NCBI GenBank assembly: GCA_003254905.1
Contig: QANU01066072.1
Coordinates: 511,940-575,939, forward strand
Origin: Nissolia schottii
Lineage: Eukaryota > Streptophyta > Magnoliopsida > Fabales > Fabaceae
Direction: 5' to 3'
Length of the DNA stretch: 64,000 nt
Part shown: one piece after another, positions 52,235-63,018 of the stretch
Layout of the letters: each line of letters opens with the position of its first letter
How positions within the stretch are numbered: position 1 is the stretch's first letter
Program-made: the position numbers and the translations under genes
Notes under the pieces: model-generated
Databases searched by the model: none
Seen by the model: only the letters and a program-made list of their open reading frames with translations
Told to the model about the DNA's origin: nothing

Positions 52235-54511
52235 ATGGAGACATTTGAAAAACCTCTCGCTGTAATTCTTTTTGCTTTGACTGCATTCTTCTTCTGCAAT
52301 TTCTCTGTGGCAACGACGGTGAACCAAAAGAGCACCTATATTGTACACGTGGACAAATCCAAAATGCCAACAAGCTTGGAGAACCATGCAGCCTGGTACG
52401 AATCATGTCTGAAATCAATATCCGACTCAGCAAAAACAGTCTACACCTACGACAACATTCACGGATTCTCCGCTATATTAACCGCAGAAGAAGCCCAATC
52501 ACTAGAAAACCAACCAGGGATTCTAGCAGTGCTCCCAGATAGAATGTACCGGATACACACAACCCGAAGCCCACACTTCCTCGGGCTGGACAAAATGTCT
52601 CGGTTGATCCGGCCTCCACCGCCGAAAGTTACGTGTGAGTGCATTATCGGATTCATTGACACTGGCATTTGGCCCGAAAGCAAGAGCTTCGACGACACTG
52701 GAATGGGACCCATCCCAAGCAAGTGGAAAGGCCAGTGCGAAACAGGGCCCAATTTCACAACCTCAAACTGCAACAAGAAACTGATTGGAGCGAGGGTCTA
52801 CTCCGCGGGCTACAAGCTATTGAGGGGCTCAATCAATGAAGCCGAGGAGATTATGTCACCACGTGACACTGTTGGCCACGGGACCCACACCGCGAGCACG
52901 GCCGCGGGCTCTCCTGTGAAAGGCGCCAACCTCCTCGGCTTCGCTTCCGGGACTGCGCGCGGGATGGCCTCGCACGCCAGAATCGCTGCCTACAAGGCTT
53001 GTTGGCATGAAGAGTGCGCAAGTTCTGACATATTAGCCGCAATGGACAAGGCCATTTCCGACAACGTGGACATCCTCTCCTTGTCTCTCGGAAGTGAGCC
53101 GCTAGAATACTACGAAGACAATATCTTGATCGGAGCCTTTACGGCAATGGAGAAAGGCATTTTGGTCTCTTGCTCAGCAGGAAACTCAGGCCCCAGAGCG
53201 ATGAGTGTCACCAACGCAGCGCCTTGGATTACCACCGTGGGCGCTAGCACACTCGATCGGGTCTTCTCAGCGTACGTTAGCCTCGGAAATGGAAAAAAAT
53301 ACCCCGGAACGTCTCTTTATAATGGCGACCCCTTGCCCGGTACTCTCCTGCCGCTCATATACGCAGGGAATGCTAGCAGTACCGGTTCCAGTTACTGCGA
53401 TGAACGCAGCTTGGTGCCTAAAAAAGTTAAGGGAAAGATCGTGTTGTGTGACGTAGGAGCGCTTGATACGGTCGAGAAAGGATACGTGGTGAAATCTGTC
53501 GGCGGTTTGGGCATGGTGGTGGCCGCTGACCCTATACAAGGAGAGGATCTGCTCGCCGTCGCCCATCTTTTGCCAGCAACACAAGTTGGTTTTAAAGAAG
53601 GCATGGCCATCAAGCATTACTTGGCGTCCGTCACGAATGCAACCGCCACTATTGTATTCGAGGGAACAAAGCTTGGGACTCAACCCGCGCCGGTTATTTC
53701 ATCCTTCAGCTCACGTGGCCCTGATTCCATCACGCCACAGATACTAAAGCCCGATTTGATTGCGCCAGGTGTCAACATCTTAGCGTCGTGGTCCAGGGTT
53801 GCGAGGCTTACAGATTTCGATCGAGATACAAGGCGCGCAGACTTCAACATCATCTCAGGCACGTCCATGTCGTGCCCTCACGTGAGCGGCCTCGCCGCTC
53901 TGATCAAGTCGGTTCACCCTGACTGGAGCCCAGCCGCCATCCGATCCGCGCTGATGACCACGGCTTACAACACTTACCCTAACGGCCAGAGGTTGTTGGA
54001 CAGTTCAACTGGAAAATCGTCGACGCCGTTTGATTACGGAGCTGGCCACGTGAACCCAATTGCTGCACTTACCCCTGGACTCGTCTATGACTTAACGGCG
54101 GATGATTACATTGACTTCTTGTGCGCGTTGAAATACACAGCTGATCAGAGGAAGATGATAACGAGGAGAGAGACCAAGTGCGATCAGAGCAAGCGGTACA
54201 GTGTGACGACGTTTAACTACCCTTCGTTTGCGGTGGTGTTTGACTCGGCACGTGTGGTCAAACACACGAGGACTCTAACGAACGTGGGGCCCGCGGGGAC
54301 GTACAGGGTTTCTATTAAGTCGGAGACGCCGTCGGTGAAGATCTCAGTTGAGCCGGAAGTGCTGAGTTTCAAAGCGAACGAGAAGAAGTCGTATACGGTT
54401 ACGTTTACTTCTAAGGCTAAAGGAAAATTTGGGTTCGGCCGTTTGGAATGGGCTGATGGGAAGACTGTTGTTAGAAGCCCAATTACGTTTAGCTGGAAAG
54501 CGGGCTTCTGA
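52235..54511 (+). CDS. Subtilisin-like serine protease (plant subtilase, SBT1-like)
   Basis: One exon, 758 aa. Signal peptide at 1-26 (hydrophobic LAVILFALTAFFFCNFSVA). The inhibitor I9 prodomain spans about 34-110 with YIVHVDKSKMP and ends at TTRSPHFLGL, where maturation would occur. The catalytic domain holds D142 (IDTGIWPES), H215 (GHGTHTAS), oxyanion N317 (SAGNSGP) and S544 (GTSMSCPHVSG), so all catalytic residues are intact. A protease-associated insertion covers about 365-470, and the C-terminal fibronectin III-like domain 650-757. The lack of introns is usual for SBT1 genes. The enzyme is expected in the cell wall or apoplast, where relatives process peptides and wall proteins or act in defence and development. 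Codon use is GC-richer than the surroundings, as is common for intronless subtilases. The substrate is unknown. Confidence 0.95.
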   Translation: METFEKPLAVILFALTAFFFCNFSVATTVNQKSTYIVHVDKSKMPTSLENHAAWYESCLKSISDSAKTVYTYDNIHGFSAILTAEEAQSLENQPGILAVLPDRMYRIHTTRSPHFLGLDKMSRLIRPPPPKVTCECIIGFIDTGIWPESKSFDDTGMGPIPSKWKGQCETGPNFTTSNCNKKLIGARVYSAGYKLLRGSINEAEEIMSPRDTVGHGTHTASTAAGSPVKGANLLGFASGTARGMASHARIAAYKACWHEECASSDILAAMDKAISDNVDILSLSLGSEPLEYYEDNILIGAFTAMEKGILVSCSAGNSGPRAMSVTNAAPWITTVGASTLDRVFSAYVSLGNGKKYPGTSLYNGDPLPGTLLPLIYAGNASSTGSSYCDERSLVPKKVKGKIVLCDVGALDTVEKGYVVKSVGGLGMVVAADPIQGEDLLAVAHLLPATQVGFKEGMAIKHYLASVTNATATIVFEGTKLGTQPAPVISSFSSRGPDSITPQILKPDLIAPGVNILASWSRVARLTDFDRDTRRADFNIISGTSMSCPHVSGLAALIKSVHPDWSPAAIRSALMTTAYNTYPNGQRLLDSSTGKSSTPFDYGAGHVNPIAALTPGLVYDLTADDYIDFLCALKYTADQRKMITRRETKCDQSKRYSVTTFNYPSFAVVFDSARVVKHTRTLTNVGPAGTYRVSIKSETPSVKISVEPEVLSFKANEKKSYTVTFTSKAKGKFGFGRLEWADGKTVVRSPITFSWKAGF

Positions 54512-55458
54512 AACCCAAAGAAAGCTGGCCGCATGGAACATTCCTCACTCCCTCTAACTGGAGCGTGACATGTTTGGGTAATAATAAACCATTATTGGTG
54601 AATTGCACTGGAAAATATATATTGTATTTTGTCCTGCTGTGTAGAGAAAAAAGTTTACTGTTTACATATCGATTTAAACCAAAAATTACAGAAAAAGTCG
54701 CTTAAAGCATAAATTGAGAGTTCTGGTTTGTAAACTTAGTTTTTGATTGTTTTGTGTCAAATAGCAAGGTAAATACCGAGAGAATGGGCCTCTTGTGTTC
54801 TTGCTAGTCTTTTTCTTATTTTTGTTTTTGATCCTTTCCTTTCATTCTTATTTTCCTTTTATCCCCCCCTTCCTACGGATCCATTTTCCTCTTGGGCCTG
54901 GGTCTTCGTATGTGGACCAAGCTAGCCCACTGACTTCCCTGTTGGCTATTCCAAACTCATTGTCATTCCCCTACATGGTCCAGATTCATTTCCTTTATTC
55001 CTTAAGCCTAACGAACTCATTTTCCCTTTCTTTAGAGGACAACTAAGACAGTAAGGTTGTTATGGTGCAAAGGAGGGGTTCCTGAGCTCTTCTTCAAACA
55101 CCACAACATGGACTCAAAAGGGGAAACCATAAATGGCTTGGAGACAGACATGGGTCTTTGAAAAGGCATCCCTGCCTAGCTTAGTTTGGAAAAGTCTAAC
55201 CAATAATCCTTATGGATGGAGTTTCCTATGTCTTGAGGCACTACTTGCCAAAACTTGTATCTGTTGAAGCAAGTCGTCATCTGACTACCCTTATCCTTCT
55301 CCAACACGTTTCTTCAACATCCTAGGGAGGGTGTCTTCTAGTGTTCCCTTTCTTATGTGTTCAAGGGTGGACCTCTATCTATTACAATTCTAATCATGTG
55401 GTTAAGAAAACTTTTATTGTTTTAGGGTGCAAATAGGTTCAAACCATATATACTCATC
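54512..55458. other. Subtilase 3' region and spacer before the Copia element
   Basis: The 3' untranslated region probably ends near 54640. The rest is T/C-rich spacer without a recognisable gene. Its last five bases (55459-55463, atacc) are the target duplication of the Copia insertion. Confidence 0.4.
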
Positions 55459-55463
55459 ATACC

Positions 55464-55667
55464 TGTAATGAAATAATAAGAGCAGTGGGAGAGTAATATA
55501 TTTGTATTTCTGAGTGTGTGATTTACAATAGAAGGGGAACCTATTTATAGGCTAGAAACCCAACGGCTAAAAATCAAAATGCAATCAATCAAATATTTAT
55601 AAGATTAAATTATAATCAAATCAAATATTTACAAAATCAATCATATCATTAAATCATATCATTAACA
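55464..55667 (-). repeat. 3' LTR of the Copia element
   Basis: Begins TGTTAATGAT and ends TTCATTACA on the minus strand; bounded by the target duplication and the polypurine tract. Confidence 0.9.
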
Positions 55668-55984
55668 TCCCCTATCCAACTCAAGTAGGTTTTGATGAAA
55701 CCAACTTTAGTTTGGAGACCAAAGTGTGGAAGCGACCATGATGATGTGTTTTAGTGAATATGTTAGCGGGTTGGTCAAGAGTCCCAATTGAGATGAGGCG
55801 AAAGGCACCGGTCAAAATTTGTTGGCAAATGAAGTGACAATCAATCTCAATGTGTTTGGTGTGCTCATGGAAGACATCATTATGAGCAATTTGAATAGCG
55901 CTTCGAGTATCATAATATAGATCAGTAATAGAGGATTGAGAGATGCCTAGATCATCAAGGTGCCAATGTAACCAAAGGATTTTA

Positions 55985-57369
55985 GAAGTGGTGTCGGCAA
56001 GAGCTTGATATTCAGCCTCAGTACTGGATCAGACAGTCAATGTTTGTTTCTTGCTTCACCATGAGATAAGGGAGTCACCGAGGAAGATGCAATAACATGT
56101 GGTAGAGCAAAGATCAGTAAGATCACCACCCCAATCAGCATCAGAGTAAGCGCGAAGGGTTAATAAAGAGTGGGCAGAGAAGTGGAGCCCATGAAACAAT
56201 GTTCCTTTGACATAGTAGAGAATGCGAAGAACTGCAACATCATGAGTAGATCGTGGAGTGGTCATAAATTGACTGACCAAGTGTATTGCATATGAAATGT
56301 CAGGGCGAGTAACAGTTAGGTAGCTAGATCAAGCTGCCAACAAGTTGTCTGTATAGAGTGGGATTATCAAGTGTGGTTCTTTCCATAGGTGTAAAGCAAA
56401 CATTAGGTTCTAGAGGAGTGGATTCTGTGCAACTATCTGTGAGACCAGCTTGAGCAATAAGATCAGATGCATAGTTGGCCTGAGATAGACAGATACCATC
56501 AGTAGAGGAAAGAACTTCAAGACCTAAAAAATAACTGAGAGGGCCAAGGTCCTTCATTTCAAAGTGGAGGCTCAGGGATACTTTAAGACCAACGATGTCT
56601 GAGATGTCATCTCCAGTAATAATCATGTCATCAACATAAAGTAATAGTATCACAGAATCTTAATTTGTTTGACGGATGAAGAAGGCATAGTCGTGTGGAC
56701 TAGAAGTGAACCCAAGTTGACTAACAGTAGAACTGAATTTGGCAAACCAAGCACGAGGTGCCTGGTTAAGACCATATAAGGCCTTACGGAAAAGACAAAC
56801 CTTGTTTGGTGGACAAGTATAGCCTTAAGGAGGCTTCATATAGCTTCTTCCTCTAAGTCACCATTAAGGAAGACATTTTTCACATCCATTTGGCTAAGAG
56901 TCCATTTCTGAGTGGCCGCAATTGCTAGGAGAACACGTACATAGGTGATGCGGGCAACAGGGTCAAATGTCTCCTCATAGTCAATGCCATATTCTTGAGT
57001 AAATCTCTTAGCAACCAAGCGAGCTTTGTGTTGTTCAACAGAGTCATCAGAGTGGGTCTTGATCTTATACACCCGTTTACATCCCACGAGCATCTTATCA
57101 GAAGACCGATCAACTAGGTCCCAAGTGTGAGTATCTTCTAATGCTTGTAACTCTTCTTGCATAGCATGGTGCCAAAGAGGATCTGTGTATGCTTCTTTAT
57201 AAGACTGCAACTCATGTAAGTGAAGCATGGTAGAAAAACAATAATAATCACGGAGATATGAAGGTGGATTTCTTACCCTGGTTGGACGATCCGGAGAATC
57301 ATGAGAATGTGGTGCATGATCTACATTCAGGATAAGATTAGCGAGAGAGGTTGAAACATCAGAAGGCAC
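55985..57369 (-). pseudogene. Copia reverse transcriptase and RNase H, broken
   Basis: Frame 57369-56836 has the reverse transcriptase start (DPLWHHAMQEELQALEDTHTW, and later the DVKNVFLNGDL block). Frame 56653-56324 has the catalytic YVDD box. Frame 56280-56056 and a continuation hold the RNase H block (AYSDADWGGD). Stops and at least one frame change lie between these frames, so no intact polyprotein remains. Confidence 0.88.
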
Positions 57370-57414
57370 TATGAGCTCAGGAGAAGAACCTGCATTAAAT
57401 CGCTAGGAAAAAGG

Positions 57415-58370
57415 TCAACAAAAGAGTTGGTAAAGAAAGGACCTGTGGTGGTGGGAACAGACTTGAAGGAAGATAAAGATGAGAACATGCGGTGTTCCCA
57501 AAAGACAACGTGGCGGGAGATATGAATGCGTTAAGAGATGGGATCCTAACAACGATAGCCCTTGTGTTCTGATCCCATAGCCAAGAAAGCAACAAAGCCG
57601 AGCATGTGGTTCTAGTTTAGTGTATTCATATGGTTGAAGAAGTACAAAACATGAACAACTAAACACTTTTAAAGAGTTGTAATCAGGAGGAGTATGGTGG
57701 AGACGCTCAAAAGGAGAGACATTAGCAAGAGTAGAGGATGGTAGGCAATTAATGACATATACAGCAGTAAGGGCAGCTTCGCCCCAAGCTCGCTCAGGAC
57801 AAGAGGAAGATATAAGCATAACACGAATAGAGTCAAGAATGTGACGATGCTTCCGTTCTGCACGTCCATTTTGTTGAGAGGTGCCAGGACAAAAAAATTC
57901 AGATAAAGTTCCCTGTTCACTAAGAAAGGTCAAAAGCTTTGAGTCACAATATTCCATGACATTATCACGTCGAAAAACTTTAATCACTTTTAAAAACTGA
58001 GTTTAATCATCTTGGCAAAATTAATATAAATTTCAAGCAGTTCGTGACGATTTTTCATTAGATATATCCAAGTATAATGGGAATGATCATCAATAAAAAT
58101 GACAAAATATCAAGCTCCGCCCATTGTAGGAGTGGGAGCTGGTCCCCAAATATCAGAGTGCACTAAATCAAAAGGAGAGTTAGAAATAGATGTGCTTTTA
58201 TTAAAAGATAAAGCTGGTTGTTGAGAAGTTTGATAAGAAATGCAATTAAAAGATTCATTACTAATGTTTCCTAAAATTCCTATGGAAAGGAGGTGATGTA
58301 TTTTCCCTAGAAAGCTGGGAGCAAGACGATGATGCCAGAGTTGGAGGGAAGAGGGGTGGAAGAAGCACAA
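57415..58370 (-). pseudogene. Copia gag-pre-integrase and integrase, broken
   Basis: Frame 58370-58110 carries the gag-pre-integrase LWHHRLAPS box and a following DLVHSDIWGP, the start of the integrase core. Frame 57987-57415 carries the integrase core end (GTSQQNGRAERKHRHIL, with the catalytic Glu) and the SPFERLHHTPPDYNSLKVFSC tail in parts. The two frames are separated by stops. Confidence 0.87.
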
Positions 58371-58862
58371 ATATTGGAAGGAACGTGAAGACTAGTGAGC
58401 TCAAATAGCCTTCCAATTTTACATCCAGTTGGTCAGGAGGCAGGTTAGGTTGGGGACTTAGTGGGCTATGGGTGGGTGGTGGTTCTGGGTTGGGCTTAGG
58501 GTTAGCTGGGGTTTGGGTTTTTTTTTTCTTTTTTCGGTTTGGGTTGGGCTGGGGTTGCAGAAAGTGGAAAAAAAATTTAAAGGTCAACAAAAAAAGGAAG
58601 ATGGGCTGAGCTTGGGCTGGGCTTGGACAACACGTGCAAGAGGGAGGTGGGCCCAGTGGCGCGTGGAGCTCGGTGCAGCGGCATTGGGAGGCGCGTGAGG
58701 GCATGTGAGACGTCAGAACGATGCCAAATTTTGCCAGCGGGTACGGCGGAGGACGAAGGAGATTAGGGTGTTGACGGTGAGAAAAAACGGTGCACGGGAG
58801 GTGGAGAAACAGAGGCGGCAACAGAGTTTAGAGGTGAGAGAGAGTGTGACTAACTGATACCA

Positions 58863-59067
58863 TGTAATGAAATAACAAGAGCAGTGAGAGAGTAATATAT
58901 TTGTATTTGTGAGTGTGTAATTTACAATAGAAGAGGGAGCTTATTTATAGGCTGGAAACTCAACAGCTGAAAATCAAAGTACGATCAATCAAATATTTAC
59001 AAGATCAAATTATAATCAAATCAAATATTTATAGAATCCATCATATCATTAAATCATGTTATTAACA
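58863..59067 (-). repeat. 5' LTR of the Copia element
   Basis: Direct repeat of the LTR at 55464; bounded by the target duplication outside and the primer-binding site inside. Confidence 0.9.
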
Positions 59068-59439
59068 ATACCAAAAGAAACAGTTTGATTTTGTTCCTTA
59101 CACCCAAATTTAACTACTGGTGGAACTAATTAATTTAGTTCATAATACTGTAATTGCTTTTTTTTTACACATATATTTTACGTTCTACGTCTCAAATCCA
59201 AAATTTTAAGAAGGGAACAAATATGCTTACCACTTAACTGGCCTTAGGTTGGTTACAAAAAGAAACAATTGTGTAATACAATAAGTTAGTTTATACGTGC
59301 TATGTCTTGTATTAAAATTACACCTACCCAATTACAATAAGTTAGTAATAGTAGTACTGAAGAGCTTCTTCCTTAAGAAGAAAAGCCCCTCCCTGAAATA
59401 CAATAGAAAAAAATTGGAGTAGATTTTTTTTTAGGTGGT
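59068..59439. other. Spacer after the Copia element
   Basis: No gene. Starts with the right-hand copy of the Copia target duplication. Confidence 0.4.
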
Positions 59440-59754
59440 CATGTAGAAAAATAAAGTCACAAACATGGAAACATCTTAATTAGAACAAATTTTAACAGAC
59501 CTCACCTAAGTGTTAGTGTTTATTATCACATAAAAAATTGGTTTTTTTAATATAATAACTGGTGCAATATAATAGTTGGTCACTTTTACTTATGTAATAA
59601 TACATGATTAAATGACATGGAGTATAAGAATTAATTTCTAAACATTTTAACGAAAACACTTATAAATCTAATGGTTGATTGATCACTCTCAAACCCAAAC
59701 CAATGGTGATAGATTTCCGTAGACAAGAGTCAAGGGTGTAACGTGCATGTGGTA
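59440..59754 (+). repeat. Duplicate of the subtilase upstream region, distal part
   Basis: Shares ordered blocks with 50785-51884: a stretch around 'acatcttaattagaa...aattttaacag', 'ctcacctaagtgttagtgtt', and 'agacaagagtcaagggtgta' followed by acgtgca. Several deletions shorten it relative to the original. The homology stops abruptly at ggta (59751-59754) and resumes at 62118. Confidence 0.75.
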
Positions 59755-60533
59755 AGTGTTGAAAGTTTTTTATACTCTCGTCGTTTTATATATCCTACTT
59801 TACAGCATTCAAATTCCAGAGGGATTCAATTGCAGTATAGTCGGGTATAATCGTATACACATGGAGTTGGATAATAAAGTCATTCTTAAGTTTTGTCAAC
59901 TAGGCAAGATAGATGGTGGTTTGTGAATTTATAATTTAAAACAAACAAATTAAAATAAAGCGATAAAATGACACCGAGTGAAAACCAGATAGGAAAGCTT
60001 GTTGAGAATTAACTCATAATACAATTTTCATATATCCATCAACTCAATGCATATGAATTATCAATTCCTTTGATTCCTAGCCACCAGTTCTTATCTTATT
60101 CATCTCTTTCAAGCATGAAAAGATCATTCGATCTCCTTTGCCATTTTGTCAATCTCTTGCACAAACTAACAAAGCAAACCGATATAACTTCGGGTGTTAA
60201 AAAGACTAATAGCCCTATCTCTAGCAATTAGGAATATTAGATGAATTGATCTAGCTCTAATTCAATTATGTTGCTTTCGCACACAAATTAAATATTAATT
60301 CAAGTCGTAGTTGATTAAACTAAAACAGGTAAGTTCAATATCAAATCATGTAAATCATGGAATTTAATAGCTTCATATATAAAAGAGTTAAATGGATACA
60401 ATCAAACCATAGTACTCGCCAAATCCCAACAACAAGAGGATTAACTATCCATCTTACAAGAAGAAATCAAAGACGCAAGGTGATGTACGCTCACCANATT
60501 TTAATCTTACTATGAAAGTATCATATTAGTAAA

Positions 60534-60851
60534 TTAACTTGCAAAAGTAAATAAAAAAAATAGGGTGTTTGAAAATTTAACCAAATTAGCTCTATGTTGG
60601 GATGAGATAATAGAGCCACAAGTGTGAAGTGAACCTCCTAATCCTCCACAATTAGATGCTCTATTTTTCTTGGTTTGACTCCTTTTCTTCTTGTACGGTT
60701 CAATTGACCAATGCATACAAAGTACATCCCATACATGGTCACTACCCATAAATCTTGATCTTCGCATGTTAGCCCAAATTTTATGAAGAATATTCTTTAG
60801 TGTATTTTTGCCACAGCCTAAATTAAACAAATTCATCAAGCAAATTGGCAA
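60534..60851 (-). pseudogene. En/Spm (CACTA) transposase fragment, copy 1
   Basis: The 105-aa minus-strand frame contains RSQTKKNRASNCGGLGGSLH followed by TCGSIISSQHR, matching the conserved C-terminal part of plant En/Spm transposases (N-K-x-N-R-x-S ... H-T-G-G-S), and upstream a WANMRRSR block. Only this short end of the protein is present; no start or catalytic part is visible. Confidence 0.6.
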
Positions 60852-60893
60852 AAAATAAAATAAAATTTTGCCACACCTTCATTTAGATGGAAG

Positions 60894-61148
60894 GGCAGAC
60901 AAGTGGTTAAGGAGGTCATTGTAGGGGTCCCTATGGCCAGGGACTTGGCTGATCTGGGCGTCCCAAGCGAGCTAAGAGTTGTGGTGGTCGAGATTCTAGA
61001 AGCCACAGGGACGCACAGGGAGGGCCCACATCTCCTTGGCCTTGTTGCACTTGTCCTTCAACCCATACAAGTGCTCCCTGAACCTCCTATCCCTCTCTTT
61101 AGGATCCTCCATCATCTTTAAGATCAAGTTCTCCGCGAATTCCATTAT
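60894..61148 (-). pseudogene. Broken copy of a small host gene resembling a plant complex I accessory protein, copy 1
   Basis: From ATG 61148 the frame reads MGFIMEFAENLILKMMEDPK and continues through a basic REHLYGLKDKCNKAKEMW segment, then meets a stop after RPCGF. The same frame still shows LAWDAQISQVPGHRDPYNDL after a second stop. This pattern matches, from memory, a short plant mitochondrial complex I protein (the Arabidopsis At1g67350 type); the identification needs a database search. Two stops within the conserved core show it is dead. The segment carries no intron over this length, so a retrocopy or single-exon capture are both possible. Confidence 0.55.
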
Positions 61149-62117
61149 GAAACCCATCTCTTCCCTTCTTCAAATCAAGAAACCCCAAAATCACATCAAT
61201 TATGATAAACCCTAAATTGCTCTGAGCTACTCACGTAAACTAGTGTATTAATAAGAAAGTAAACGAGCTGGCATAAATTTGAAAAAATAAAATCATAAAT
61301 CAAAGTAATAATGAATCATGAAAGAAAAACACAAATCTATGAAGTATTTACTCAAAAAAAAACACACACACATCTATCCATGATGTATTTACCAAAAAGG
61401 CACAAATATGTGCAAGATGAGTGGGGGCACTTGTAATTTATGAAAGACAGAGACGAAATCGGAAAAGAGTTTTGAGAGAAGAGTGGGAACAGAGGGCGTG
61501 AGCGCGAGTGTAAGAGAGTGGGCGTCGGAGGGAAAGACCGCGAGAGGCGGATGGCTGACGGCAATGAGGCGGAGGGCGCGCACGAAGCCAGAAGGAGAGG
61601 AGGAGGAGAAGAAGGAGTAAGAATTGAGAAGTGATGCCTGGTTGTTGAAGGGTGAAGAAGAAGACTAGTTTCTATTTTTATTTAATTTTTTTCCCTTAAC
61701 AAAGGGGTTGTTTTAATTTTTTCTTTTTTTTCTTTATTAAACTAAACGACGTTGTTTTACTTAAAAAAAAAATTAACTTGCGCATGTTGCTTCTTTAACT
61801 TGGTGTGCAGATAGCTCTTAGTGTAAATTAGGAATTTTAATTTGCACGAGTTGAGCAAGGGTACACTTGTGTCAAGTGGTTTTTTTTTTGTCATCAAAAT
61901 ATTTTTGTAATTGAAAATCAATTGCAAATTTTGTCACAAACGTTGTCGCTAAAATATTGATTTAGTGACCGATTTATCGACTGAAGATGTAAAGTTTAAG
62001 GAGTCTTCTTAGAGTGTAAAATTACTCACAAAATTAATCACAAAATTGTCATTAATGGCTAAAAATTTTAGCAAATAAAATTTATTACTTATTATCAAGA
62101 TGATTTTGATGGTTAGC

Positions 62118-62398
62118 AAATATCTTGAACTATAGTCATTCGAAGGAAAGAAGGAGGGTTAGGTTTCCAATCCTAGTTACAGGAAATAAGGGTAGTGCAA
62201 TGTGACGCACATGGAGCTCATCCCATTACACTAATCCTTTCTGTTTTCTTTCTTCTATTTTTGTGACAATAATTAATGCACTGACAAAAAGAGCTAGATA
62301 ACCACTATCCAATTCTGTTATTCTCTTTCCACACTTCTTCGATCATAACATTTACAGAACCTGCACTTAGAATGGGTTCTGTATATAAAGCCTAGTTT
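62118..62398 (+). repeat. Duplicate of the subtilase promoter, proximal part
   Basis: Aligns block by block with 51887-52165: aaatatcttgaact, gacgcaca/gacgcacat, gagctcatcccact/gagctcatcccatt, ttctattttt, ccacacttcttc, then a TATA box (62382-62390) and aagcctagttt. Homology ends at about 62400, just before the expected transcription start, where LTR-like DNA begins. No subtilase coding sequence follows within the window. Confidence 0.85.
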
Positions 62399-62412
62399 TT
62401 TATACAGACAAA

Positions 62413-62690
62413 TTGTTACGGGCTGGACTATAAAGGCCCGTTCTAGAGGCTCACAATGTAAACCCACTCCCCTGACCAAAGAGTCTACGGGTCGGCCCAA
62501 CCCGACCAAGTTACTGGCAAGCCAAACGGAAGCTCTGAGATCCTCTCCCCCTTTTCGTAAAGGTAGCAAACTCCGAGATCCTCTCCTCTCGTTCAGAAAA
62601 GTTAAAAACCGCGNGACAAGCATCATCTTGTTCATATAATAGCACACTTAGTTTCTTATCTAATAAATTATAAAAGGGAGTGTAATGAAC
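62413..62690. mobile_element. GC-rich LTR-like fragment
   Basis: Starts tgttacgggctggac, similar in style to the reverse complement of the solo LTR at 22655-23032 (tgttatggactgggcc), and is GC-rich for about 200 bp. A 20-bp word around 'gagatcctctcc' is repeated in tandem (62537 and 62575). It contains one N (62614). The other end and a target duplication were not found. Confidence 0.4.
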
Positions 62691-62725
62691 ACACTCAATT
62701 TTAATCTTACTATGAAAGTATCATA

Positions 62726-62968
62726 TTAGTAAATTAACTTGCAAAAGTAAATAAAAAAAAATAGGGTGTTTAAAAATTTAACCAAATTAGCTCTATGTTG
62801 GGATGAGATAATAGAGCCACAAGTGTAAAGTGAACCTCCTAATCCTCCATAATTAGATGCTCTATTTTTCTTGATTTGACTTCTTTTCTTCTTGTACGGT
62901 TCAATTGACCAATGCATACAAAGTACATCCCACCCTAAATTAAACAAATTCATCAAGCAAATTGGCAA
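62726..62968 (-). pseudogene. En/Spm (CACTA) transposase fragment, copy 2
   Basis: Same fragment as in copy 1 but with an in-frame loss of about 25 codons between NLG and WDVLCMH. The NRASN...HTCGS motif is kept. Confidence 0.6.
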
Positions 62969-63018
62969 AAAATAAAATAAAATTTTGCCACACCTTCATT
63001 TAGATGGAAGGGCAGACA

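Larger units (their letters stand above)
55464..59067 (-). mobile_element. Ty1/Copia retrotransposon lacking gag and protease
   Basis: Two LTRs of about 204 bp (55464-55667 and 58863-59067) have TG...CA ends and differ at about 20 positions by eye. The whole is flanked by a perfect 5-bp duplication, atacc (55459-55463 and 59068-59072). On the minus strand the 5' LTR (59067-58863) is followed by TGGTATCAGTTAG (58862-58850), a methionine-tRNA primer site. A purine tract GGATAGGGGA (55677-55668) precedes the 3' LTR. The element is 3.6 kb, shorter than a full Copia. The coding order is gag-pre-integrase, integrase, reverse transcriptase, RNase H, which is the Copia order. The gag and protease genes are replaced by about 500 bp of proline-rich, unrelated-looking sequence. 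Stops and frameshifts break the rest. Confidence 0.92.
60498..61889 (-). repeat. CACTA-like gene-capturing unit, copy 1
   Basis: Direct repeat of 62700-64000 with few differences. Main difference: copy 1 has about 76 extra bases near 60740-60820. The unit contains a piece of a CACTA (En/Spm) transposase on the minus strand, a broken host-like gene, and a GC-richer leader-like region (61440-61620) with 'gaggaggagaagaag'. Confidence 0.75.
59755..62117. mobile_element. Insertion that splits the duplicated subtilase promoter
   Basis: The original sequence reads ggtattaaatatcttgaact at 51881-51900. In the duplicate, ggta (59754) and aaatatcttgaact (62118) are 2.36 kb apart, so this stretch is an insertion or nested insertions. 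It contains AT-rich DNA without genes (59755-60497), a single N (60497), then the CACTA-like unit copy 1 (60498 onward) and, at about 61900-62117, sequence with recurring tcgctaaaat/tagtgacc motifs of the kind found near CACTA ends. Its own termini were not resolved. Confidence 0.6.

Noticed and set aside
52459-54541. Several minus-strand frames under the subtilase
   Set aside because: Complement of a long GC-rich exon; none has a domain.
58468-58821. Gly/Trp-rich and Pro-rich frames in the Copia interior
   Set aside because: Opposite-strand shadows in a GC-skewed stretch that replaces gag; no recognisable gag or protease motif.
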